Shown here piece by piece: positions 43,493 to 50,718 of a stretch of DNA of 64,000 bases (the stretch's first letter is position 1; every line of letters begins with the position of its first letter). The stretch spans positions 62,001 to 126,000 of the forward strand of contig NZ_VFES01000015.1 in the NCBI RefSeq assembly GCF_007858185.1, in the 5' to 3' direction. The position numbers and the translations under genes were made by a program. Source of the DNA: Pseudomonas grimontii. GTDB taxonomy: Bacteria; Pseudomonadota; Gammaproteobacteria; Pseudomonadales; Pseudomonadaceae. Below the pieces are notes generated by a model. That model worked only from the letters and a program-made list of their open reading frames with translations. It searched no databases and was not told the origin of the DNA.

Positions 43493-44608
43493 ATGCGTGA
43501 ACTCGGAATCGGCTTGATCGGCACAGGCTTCATGGGCCGCGCCCATGCCTTGGCGTTCAACAATGCCCGGGCGGTATTTGAACTGCCGGTACACCTCAAG
43601 CTGGCCGCCCTGGCCGATGCCGACACCGAACGCGCCCAGCGCTGTGCCACGGCCTGGGGGTTTGCCAAGGCCCACGGCGACTGGCAAGCGTTGATCAACG
43701 ACCCGTCGGTGGACGTCGTGGCCATCACCACTCCCAACCACCTGCACTACCCCATGGCGATGGCGGCGATTGCAGCGGGCAAGGCGGTGTATTGCGAAAA
43801 ACCCCTGGCGGTCAGCCTCGAACAGGCCGACGCCATGCGCCGCGCCGCCAGTGCGGCCGGGGTGGTGACGCGGGTGGGCTACAACTATCAGCACAACCCG
43901 ATGATCGGCCTCGCGCGGCAACTGATTGCCAAGGGCGACCTCGGCGAAATCATCAGTTTCCAGGGCGAGTTCAGCGAAGACTTCATGGCCGACCCGGCGT
44001 CACCGTGGTCGTGGCGCTGTGAAGTGGCACACGCCGGTGGCGCCCTGGCGGACCTGGGCAGCCACTTGCTGTCGATGGCGCGTTATCTGGTGGGCGACGT
44101 GACCCGCGTGTGTGCCGACACCCAGACCGTCCACGCCCAGCGCCCGGCCGTCAACGGCAGTGCCGAGCTAAAAGCCATCGCCGTGGATGACCAGGTACAT
44201 GCCTTGCTGCGCTTCGCCAACGGCGCGCGCGGCACGGTGAGCAGCAGTTGGCTCAAGCACGGTTACAAGAACCACCTGAGTTTCGAGATCAGCGGCACGA
44301 AGGGTACGTTGGCGTTCGATCAGGAACGCTTGAATGAACTGCGCCTGTGTCGTGTCGGCCAGGACGGTTTCCAGCGTTTGCTGGCCGGCCCTGCCCTGCC
44401 CGGCTACGCGGCCTTCAGCCCGGCTGCCGGGCATCAGTTGGGTTACAACGAACTGAAGACCCTGGAAGTGCAGGAATTGATCATGGCGCTGGCCGGCCAG
44501 GGCGCGGATGGCACCGACTTTGAAGCGGCGTGGGAGGTGGAGCGGTTGGCGACGGCGATTCGCGTGGCTGCCCGTGAAGAGCGCTGGGTCAACGTGAACT
44601 CGGTTTGA
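43493..44608 (+). CDS. Gfo/Idh/MocA-family NAD(P)-dependent oxidoreductase
   Basis: 371 residues. AAAGGA lies 10-14 bp before the ATG. The N-terminal Rossmann fold begins GIGLIGTGFMGRAHALAF, followed by ITTPNHLHYPMAMAAI and the catalytic-lysine motif CEKPLAVSLEQA (~98). The C-terminal beta-sheet substrate domain includes GYNYQHNPM and HAGGALADLGSHLLSMARYLVGD, with the conserved Asp and His of this family. Members oxidise sugars or cyclitols such as myo-inositol or glucosides. The upstream dyads resemble IolR sites, which would favour an inositol-related substrate, but no iol gene is in the window. Confidence 0.9.
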   Translation: MRELGIGLIGTGFMGRAHALAFNNARAVFELPVHLKLAALADADTERAQRCATAWGFAKAHGDWQALINDPSVDVVAITTPNHLHYPMAMAAIAAGKAVYCEKPLAVSLEQADAMRRAASAAGVVTRVGYNYQHNPMIGLARQLIAKGDLGEIISFQGEFSEDFMADPASPWSWRCEVAHAGGALADLGSHLLSMARYLVGDVTRVCADTQTVHAQRPAVNGSAELKAIAVDDQVHALLRFANGARGTVSSSWLKHGYKNHLSFEISGTKGTLAFDQERLNELRLCRVGQDGFQRLLAGPALPGYAAFSPAAGHQLGYNELKTLEVQELIMALAGQGADGTDFEAAWEVERLATAIRVAAREERWVNVNSV

Positions 44609-44636
44609 ACATGTGGGAGGGAGGCCCCACTACCTC

Positions 44637-44771
44637 TGTGGCGAGCGGGCTTGTCCCGCGTTGGGGTGCGAAGCGCTCCTGATGAGGACGAATGCGGTGT
44701 ATCAGGCGCTCCACTGCGGCTGGTTTTGGGGCTGCTCCGCAGCCCAACGCGGGACAAGCCCGCTCGCCACA
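44637..44771. repeat. REPIN of the TGTGGCGAGCGGG class
   Basis: TGTGGCGAGCGGGCTTGTCCCGCG (44637-44660) and its inverse, CGCGGGACAAG...CGCCACA (44748-44771), are exact arms around an 87-bp centre that itself contains further complementary stretches. It is preceded by a partial GTGGGAGG REP at 44611-44630. Confidence 0.85.
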
Positions 44772-44810
44772 GGGAGATTTGTCAGGGTTTGAAAAGTTGT
44801 GTGGATACCC
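44767..44810. repeat. 44-bp dispersed repeat, copy 2
   Basis: CCACAGGGAGATTTGTCAGG to GGATACCC matches 21886-21929 with five substitutions and no gap. It begins inside the right arm of the REPIN. Confidence 0.75.
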
Positions 44811-44894
44811 CTGCCCCGATGGCGGAGTGTCAACCAATGTATTGGACATCGCTATCTACACAACGTTGTAGCAGCCAACGGCAACCACGATGGT

Positions 44895-45270
44895 AACCAC
44901 GATGCGAAGCGAGCCGCTCTTGATCTTGCTTTTGATCTTGATCTCAGGCGCCCCGTTAACCACGCTGGCCGGAATCCGATAGTGATTTGGGGGGTAAACC
45001 GGCAGGGATGCCGGTTTAGCCGCCCCGCGCCATGGATGGCGCGTGGCGGCGGCCACCCAAATCACTGTCGGATTACGGGCACACCGAGCCTAGGCGAGGT
45101 GCCGAGTGGTGGGGCAAGAGCCCTTTGCTTACTTTGGGGCTTTTCCAAAGTGAGCCGCCGTAAGGGCGGAACCCATAGCCGCCGTTACCGCAGCAACGGA
45201 TATGTACTCGGTCTGATCCAAAAAAATGGTCGGCCCAGAGGCCGCCATCGGGGGCAAGCCCCCTCCCACA
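44895..45270. repeat. Structured dispersed repeat, copy B
   Basis: Second copy of the element at 27571. Key stems: AATCCGATAGTGATTTGGG paired with CCCAAATCACTGTCGGATT; GCTTACTTTGG (45127-45137) with CCAAAGTGAGC (45145-45155); CCGCC (45055+100, i.e. 45155-45159) with GGCGG (45165-45169). Relative to copy A, one T-A pair is lost from both arms, one G-C pair has become C-G, and one T-A pair has become C-G. The right end is a REP reading ATCGGGGGCAAGCCCCCTCC (45248-45267, within the arm that ends at 45270). The whole 44609-45299 gap is repeat DNA with no gene. Confidence 0.85.
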
Positions 45271-45299
45271 TTTAGGTAGGTCACCTACACACATTTAAA

Positions 45300-47003
45300 T
45301 CAGCGCAAGGCTCGGCGCAGTACCTTACCCACCGTAGTCTTGGGCAACTCGGTACTGCGAAACTCCACATACCTGGGCACCTTGTACCCCGTGAGGTACT
45401 CCCGACAGTGCGCAAGAATCTGTTCCTGGGTCAGCTTCGGGTCCTTGCGCACCACGATGATCTTGACCCTCTCGCCCGTCACGCCATCTTCCACCCCGAT
45501 GGCCGCCACTTCGCCAACCCCCGGGTGCAGCGCCACCACGTCTTCGATTTCATTGGGGTACACGTTGAAGCCCGAGACCAGGATCATGTCTTTCTTGCGG
45601 TCCACCAGGCGGATATAGCCGCGTTCGTCCATCACGCCGATGTCACCGGTCGACAGCCAGCCCTCGGCGTCAAGCACCTCGGCGGTTTCCTTCGGACGCT
45701 GCCAGTACCCCTGCATCACCTGCGGACCGCGCACTTGCAGTTCGCCCTGCTCGCCAATCTCGGCCAGTTCGCCGTCTTCACGCATGAACCGCACCCAGGT
45801 CGACGGCAACGGGACGCCGATGCTGCCGGTGAATTCCATTTCGCGCATGCGCGCAATATTGATCGGGCTGATGCTCACCACCGGCGAGCACTCGGTAAGG
45901 CCGTAGCCTTCGATGATCGGCAGCCCGGTGACTTCCTTCCAGCGCTTGGCCACTGCCGTGTGAGTGGCCATGCCGCCGGCGATCACCATGCGCAGGTCGG
46001 AGAAGTCCCGCGCACAGAACTCCTTATTCTCCAGCAAGCCGTTGAACAGCGTATTAACCCCGGCGATGCCATTGAAGCGTTCCTTGCGCAGGATCATCTG
46101 CACCCGTTTCACATCCCGAGGGTTGGCGATAAGGATGTTGCGCCCGCCCAGGCACATGAACATCAGGCAATTCACCGTCAGCGAAAAGATGTGGTACAGC
46201 GGCAGCAGGGTGACGTTGGTTTCCTGTTTGTCCTGGTCCAACTGGTCGCCGACCCAAGCCTTGGCCTGCAACAGGTTGGCGATGATATTGCGATGGCTGA
46301 GCATCACGCCCTTGGCGTCCCCCGTGGTGCCGCCGGTGTATTGCAGGAAGGCCAGGTCGTCGAGGTGCATGTCCACCGGGAAGTGGTTGAGCGCGCGGCC
46401 CTGTTTCAGCACCTGGTTGAAGCGCACCGAGCCAGGCAGGTTGAAGGCCGGCACCTGCTTTTGCACGCGGCGCAGGATGAAGTTCATCGCCGCACCCTTG
46501 AAGGTGCCGAGCAAGTCGCCGATGGCGGCCACCACCACGCGCTTGACGCTGCTGCCGGCGATGACTTTTTCCAGGGTGTGGGCGAAGTTTTCGAAGATCA
46601 CCACAGTTTCCGCGCCGCTGTCCTTGAGCAGGTGCTTGAGCTCGTGGGAGGTGTACAACGGGTTGACATTCACCACCACCGCGCCGGCCAGGATGGTGCC
46701 GAGCAAACAGATCGGGTACTGCAAGCAGTTGGGCATCATCAGCGCCACGCGGTCGCCCCTCTTCACCCCCTGGCCCTGTAGCCAGCCGGCAAACGCAATG
46801 CCTTGCACCTGCCAGTCGGCGTAGGTCATTTCAGTGCCGATGCTGACGTAGGCGACCCGCTCGCGAAATTTCTCCAGATGCTCCAAGAACACCTCGCGCA
46901 GCGACGGGTAGTCCTCGATAGCGGCATCGATGTCTGCCGGGACGCCGGGCAGGTAAGCGTTCAACCAGACCCGTTCGGTGTGTTCCAGGCTGATAGCGTT
47001 CAT
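45300..47003 (-). CDS. fadD: Long-chain-fatty-acid--CoA ligase (FadD-like)
   Basis: 567 residues, usual FadD length. It activates free fatty acids to acyl-CoA with ATP. The adenylation P-loop is YTGGTTGDAKG, followed by LPLYHIFSLTVNC, the acyl-specificity region GVNTLFNGLL, the A5 motif EGYGLTECSP, the FadD signature TGDIGVMDERGYIRLVDRKKDMILVSGFNVYP, and the catalytic C-terminal lysine in LPKTTVGKVLRRALR. It is the last gene of the fadE-to-fadD run, 31 bp after the thiolase stop. The position beside AlkB and FadL suggests it activates fatty acids made from alkanes or taken up directly. A second, housekeeping FadD is expected elsewhere in the genome. Confidence 0.93.
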   Translation of the reverse strand: MNAISLEHTERVWLNAYLPGVPADIDAAIEDYPSLREVFLEHLEKFRERVAYVSIGTEMTYADWQVQGIAFAGWLQGQGVKRGDRVALMMPNCLQYPICLLGTILAGAVVVNVNPLYTSHELKHLLKDSGAETVVIFENFAHTLEKVIAGSSVKRVVVAAIGDLLGTFKGAAMNFILRRVQKQVPAFNLPGSVRFNQVLKQGRALNHFPVDMHLDDLAFLQYTGGTTGDAKGVMLSHRNIIANLLQAKAWVGDQLDQDKQETNVTLLPLYHIFSLTVNCLMFMCLGGRNILIANPRDVKRVQMILRKERFNGIAGVNTLFNGLLENKEFCARDFSDLRMVIAGGMATHTAVAKRWKEVTGLPIIEGYGLTECSPVVSISPINIARMREMEFTGSIGVPLPSTWVRFMREDGELAEIGEQGELQVRGPQVMQGYWQRPKETAEVLDAEGWLSTGDIGVMDERGYIRLVDRKKDMILVSGFNVYPNEIEDVVALHPGVGEVAAIGVEDGVTGERVKIIVVRKDPKLTQEQILAHCREYLTGYKVPRYVEFRSTELPKTTVGKVLRRALR

Positions 47004-47034
47004 GGCAGTCTCCTTATTGTTGTTTTTGATAGCG

Positions 47035-48333
47035 CTACTTTTCGACGATGGCGGTAATGCCCAGCCCGCCCGCCGCGCAGATGGAAATCAGGCCGCGACC
47101 GCCGGCCCGTTCGTGAATGGCCTTGGCCAGCGCCGCCAACTGCCGGCCACCGGTGGCGGCAAACGGGTGGCCGCAGCCGAGGGAGCCACCGTTGACGTTC
47201 ATTTTGGCGCGGTCGATGGCCCCCAGCGGCGCGTCCAGACCCAGGCGCTCGCGACAGTAATCGGCGTCTTCCCAGGCCTTGAGCGTGCACAGCACCTGGG
47301 CAGCAAACGCTTCGTGGATCTCGAAGAAATCGAAGTCGGCGAAACTCAGCCCTTCGCGCTTGAGCATGCGCGGTACGGCGTAGGCCGGGGCCATCAGCAG
47401 GCCTTCGCTGCCATCGACAAAATTCACCGCCGCCGTCTCGCCCGTGCGCAGGTAGGCCAACACCGGCCAGCCATTGGCGGTCGCCCATTCTTCGCTGGCC
47501 AGCAGCACCACCGAGGCGCCATCTGTCAGTGGCGTGGAGTTGCCCGCCGTGAGAGTGCCGCTCTGGCGGTCGTAGGCCGGGGACAGCCCGGCGAGTTTCT
47601 CCAGGCTGGCGTCAGCGCGCAGGTTGTTGTCCCGCGCCAGGCCGCGATGGGGGCTGATCAGGTCATCAAAGAAACCGCGTTTATACGCTGCGTCCAGGCG
47701 TTGGTGGCTGGTGAGGGTCAGCTCATCCTGGGCCAGGCGCTTGATCTGCCAGCGCTGGGCCATTGCTTCGCAATGCTCGCCCATGGACAAGCCGGTGCGC
47801 GGCTCACCATTGCGCGGCAACAGCGGCTTGAACAACATCGACGGACGCATCTTCAGCAACGCCTTCAACGTGTCGCCCATGCCCTTGGCGCGGTTGGCCG
47901 CAAGCAAGGTGTGGCGCAGGGATTCATTGATGCCGATGGGCGCGTCGGAGGTGGTGTCGGCGCCACCGGCGATGCCCACCTCGATCTGGCCGAGGGCGAT
48001 TTTATTCGCCACCAGCAAGGCCGCTTCCAGGCCGGTGCCGCAGGCTTGCTGCACATCGTAGGCCGGGGTCTGCGGCGACAAGGTGGTCGACAACAGCGAC
48101 TCACGCGCCAGGTTGAAATCCCGCGAATGCTTGATCACCGCGCCGGCGGCAAACTCGCCCAGACGCTGGCCGTGCAGGTTGTAACGGTCGACCAGGCCTT
48201 GCAGCGCCGCCACCAGCAAGTCCTGGTTGCTGTCGTGGGCGTACACCGTGTTGGAACGGGCAAACGGGATGCGGTTGCCGCCGATAATCGCCACGCGGCG
48301 GGTCGGGGCCGGGTTGAAGCTGTAGTCACTCAT
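47035..48333 (-). CDS. Acetyl-CoA C-acyltransferase (thiolase, FadI-like)
   Basis: 432 residues, the longer FadI/FadA2-type thiolase. The nucleophilic cysteine is in QQACGTGLEAA (~90), followed by AGGADTTSDAPIG. The C-terminal His and acid/base Cys lie in VNGGSLGCGHPFAATGGR, and EIHEAFAAQVL is also present. It performs the thiolytic last step of beta-oxidation. Its ATG overlaps the MaoC stop (ATGA), so it is translationally coupled to the hydratase. The order with the next genes upstream matches, as I recall, the mycobacterial htdX-fabG4-fadA2-fadE5 group. Confidence 0.92.
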   Translation of the reverse strand: MSDYSFNPAPTRRVAIIGGNRIPFARSNTVYAHDSNQDLLVAALQGLVDRYNLHGQRLGEFAAGAVIKHSRDFNLARESLLSTTLSPQTPAYDVQQACGTGLEAALLVANKIALGQIEVGIAGGADTTSDAPIGINESLRHTLLAANRAKGMGDTLKALLKMRPSMLFKPLLPRNGEPRTGLSMGEHCEAMAQRWQIKRLAQDELTLTSHQRLDAAYKRGFFDDLISPHRGLARDNNLRADASLEKLAGLSPAYDRQSGTLTAGNSTPLTDGASVVLLASEEWATANGWPVLAYLRTGETAAVNFVDGSEGLLMAPAYAVPRMLKREGLSFADFDFFEIHEAFAAQVLCTLKAWEDADYCRERLGLDAPLGAIDRAKMNVNGGSLGCGHPFAATGGRQLAALAKAIHERAGGRGLISICAAGGLGITAIVEK

Positions 48334-49220
48334 GGATGGCTCTCATTCCAGACAAATAGCCCGCGCATATGCGGTTTGTCGCCGGCGAAATTGCGCACTT
48401 CGAATTCGCGGCGCGTGCCGCTCACGGGGTGCTGCCACAGAGCGACCTGGCCGGGCAAAAAGATCGGCAGTTTGAAGTCGCAATGGGCTTGGGCCTGATC
48501 CAGGCCACCGGGCGGTTGTTGAGCGGCCAATGCGCGGCCGAGGGTCCACATGCCATGGGCGATGGCGCGGCGAAAGCCGAAGAGCCTGGCGCCGATCAGT
48601 GAGGTGTGGATCGGGTTGAAGTCCCCCGAGACCTTGGCAAAGCACCGGCCCAGGTCGGCGGGCAACATCCAGCGCTGGGTGCGCAACAGGCCTTCTTCCT
48701 GCAACGACAGCGCGTCCTCCCACGGCTCGCCGACGGGACCTTTCACCTCGCGGCGCAGGTACAGGCTGTCGCTTTCCCACACTAGGGTGCCGCTGCTGTA
48801 GGCACGGGTGGCGATGCTCAGCGCCTGGCCCTTGGTATGGGCCACCCAGCGTTCGCAAAAGACTTCCAGGCGCAGCGCCTGGCCTTCATGCAGGCGCTGG
48901 TGCTGTCGGATACGGTTGGCCAGGTGCACCATGCCGCTGGCCGGGTACGGAAAACTCGGACGGGTCAGCAGCATCAGGTGCAGGGGGAACGCCAGCACAT
49001 GGGGGTAGGACAGCGGCACGCCCTGCTCGCGGCGAAAGCCACAGGCACGGCCGTAAGCCGAAATGCCCGCAGCAGACAATTCCACCGCCGAGCGCACCAG
49101 GCGCTCCTTGGGCAACAGCGGTGCGTCCTCGAGCTTGGGTTTGCGCAGGCCACGCACGCCGTCCAGCAGCAGGCGCGTGCGCGATGGCGGTGGGTCGACG
49201 ATCTGCGTCACGTAGTCCAT
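48330..49220 (-). CDS. MaoC-like (R)-specific enoyl-CoA hydratase
   Basis: 296 residues. The ATG at 49220 is chosen because it lies 4 bp after the SDR stop and the upstream extension is low-quality. It is a double-hotdog MaoC protein. The hydratase 2 motif is in the C-terminal half: SGDFNPIHTSLIGARLFGFRRAIAHGMW, with catalytic Asp and His. The N-terminal half is a degenerate hotdog. MaoC/hydratase 2 enzymes make (R)-3-hydroxyacyl-CoA from trans-2-enoyl-CoA, opposite stereochemistry to FadB. Coupled directly to a FabG-type dehydrogenase, which also uses the R isomer, so the two should act consecutively. HtdX/HtdZ-like. Confidence 0.87.
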   Translation of the reverse strand: MDYVTQIVDPPPSRTRLLLDGVRGLRKPKLEDAPLLPKERLVRSAVELSAAGISAYGRACGFRREQGVPLSYPHVLAFPLHLMLLTRPSFPYPASGMVHLANRIRQHQRLHEGQALRLEVFCERWVAHTKGQALSIATRAYSSGTLVWESDSLYLRREVKGPVGEPWEDALSLQEEGLLRTQRWMLPADLGRCFAKVSGDFNPIHTSLIGARLFGFRRAIAHGMWTLGRALAAQQPPGGLDQAQAHCDFKLPIFLPGQVALWQHPVSGTRREFEVRNFAGDKPHMRGLFVWNESHP

Positions 49221-49224
49221 GGAC

Positions 49225-50568
49225 TCAGGCTCCCAGCAGGCTTTGGCCGCACACGCGCACGACCTGGCCGTTGACCCCGCCCGATGCAGGGTGCGCCAGC
49301 CAGGCAATGGTTTCGGCCACATCGATCGGCTGCCCGCCTTGGGACATCGAGTTCATGCGCCGCCCCGCTTCGCGAATCATCAGCGGGATTCTTGCGGTCA
49401 TCTGGGTCTCGATAAATCCCGGCGCCACCGCATTCACCGTGACCTGTGCCGCCGCCACACGCGGCGCCAGGCCTTGCACCAGACCAATCACGCCGGCCTT
49501 GGAGGTGGCGTAGTTGCTTTGCCCGGGGTTGCCGGCAATGCCGGAGATCGACGACACACACACGATGCGCCCGCCGGGGTTCAGACCCTGGCATTCCAAC
49601 AGGGCGTTGCTCAGGTGCAACGGAGCTTCGAGGTTGACCGCCAGCACACTGCGCCAGGCCGCTTCAGTCATCTTGGCAATGGTCTTGTCGCGGGTGATCC
49701 CGGCGTTGTGCACCACCACGTCGAAGGCGCCGTATTGGCTGACATGGGCTTGAAGCTGTGCAGCGGCGTCCGCCGCCGTGATGTCCAATGGCAGCGCCGA
49801 ACCGTCCACACTGGCGGCCGCCTGTTGCAGCGATTCCTGGGCCTGGGGCACATCCACGCAGACCACATGGGCGCCATCGCGCGCCAGTACCTGGGCAATC
49901 GCCAGGCCGATGCCACGGGAAGCCCCGGTAACCAGCGCGCGTCGGCCGGCAAAGGGTTTATCCCAGTTGACGCTGGGGTGACCGTCCACCGGTTTTTCCA
50001 CCCGCACCACCTGCCCGCAGACGTAGGCCGAGCGGCGCGACAGGAAGAAACGCAGGCTGCTGTCCAACGCCGCTTCGGCACCCGGTGCGACGTAGATCAA
50101 CTGCACGGTGATCGCGCGGCGCAGCTCCTTGGCCAGCGAGCGCACCAGCCCTTCGAGGGCACGCTGGGCGATGGCCTGGGGCAAGTTCGCGCAGTGTTCG
50201 GGCGCCGTGCCCAACACCACCACGCGACCGTGCTGGCCGAGGCGTTTGGCGTTGGCGTGAAAGAATTCGTACAGCTCATCCAGCTGTTTCAGGTCGACCA
50301 CAGCGCTGGCGTCGAACACCGCACCCTGCACCTTCACCGTGGACGGCGCCTTAGGCGTCGCCGGGGTGGCGGTGACCGTGTCGGTGGCGCTGAAAACCTG
50401 TTGCACCTGCGCAACCAGGCGCCCTGCCCCGGCGACAATCACCGGGTTGACCAGGCCTGGCTGGCCGCTGCGATGGCGCTGCAACGGCACGGGCTGAGGC
50501 AAGCCCACCGCCTGGGCCAGGCGACGGCCCCAGGGGGAATTGACGAACGATAGGTAGCTGTCACTCAT
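49225..50568 (-). CDS. High-molecular-weight FabG-type 3-oxoacyl reductase / (R)-3-hydroxyacyl-CoA dehydrogenase (FabG4-like)
   Basis: 447 residues, nearly twice a normal FabG. The N-terminal ~200 residues form a flavodoxin/Rossmann-like domain without a cofactor motif. The C-terminal half is a full SDR: TGASRGIGLAIA, the NNAG-equivalent HNAG, the catalytic Ser in CVSSISGIAGNPGQ and Tyr-Lys in SNYATSK. This size and layout match FabG4 of mycobacteria. In this operon it most likely oxidises (R)-3-hydroxyacyl-CoA made by the MaoC protein, though reduction is possible. ATG at 50568 is the start; a GTG four codons earlier is possible. A REPIN separates it from fadE. Confidence 0.87.
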   Translation of the reverse strand: MSDSYLSFVNSPWGRRLAQAVGLPQPVPLQRHRSGQPGLVNPVIVAGAGRLVAQVQQVFSATDTVTATPATPKAPSTVKVQGAVFDASAVVDLKQLDELYEFFHANAKRLGQHGRVVVLGTAPEHCANLPQAIAQRALEGLVRSLAKELRRAITVQLIYVAPGAEAALDSSLRFFLSRRSAYVCGQVVRVEKPVDGHPSVNWDKPFAGRRALVTGASRGIGLAIAQVLARDGAHVVCVDVPQAQESLQQAAASVDGSALPLDITAADAAAQLQAHVSQYGAFDVVVHNAGITRDKTIAKMTEAAWRSVLAVNLEAPLHLSNALLECQGLNPGGRIVCVSSISGIAGNPGQSNYATSKAGVIGLVQGLAPRVAAAQVTVNAVAPGFIETQMTARIPLMIREAGRRMNSMSQGGQPIDVAETIAWLAHPASGGVNGQVVRVCGQSLLGA

Positions 50569-50614
50569 ATCCGCATTCACTCACAACACATTCTGACGTT
50601 GTAAACCCGATCCA

Positions 50615-50703
50615 TGTGGGAGGGGGCTTGCCCCCGATAGCGGTGATTCAGCCAATGAGCCGGCGACTGATGGATTGCTATCGGGAGCAAGCCCCCTCCC
50701 ACA
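50615..50703. repeat. REPIN inside the beta-oxidation operon
   Basis: TGTGGGAGGGGGCTTGCCCCC...GATAGC and the mirrored GCTATCGGGAGC...CCCTCCCACA are well-matched arms around ~35 bp. It lies in the 150-bp gap between the fadE stop and the FabG-like start, where a transcript hairpin could protect or attenuate. Confidence 0.85.
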
Positions 50704-50718
50704 CTGACCGCGTTTGTC

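Noticed and set aside
44609..45299. Possible CRISPR array or insertion sequence because of dense repeats
   Set aside because: Repeats are irregularly spaced inverted REP arms and hairpins, with no regular spacer pattern, transposase frame or target duplication seen.
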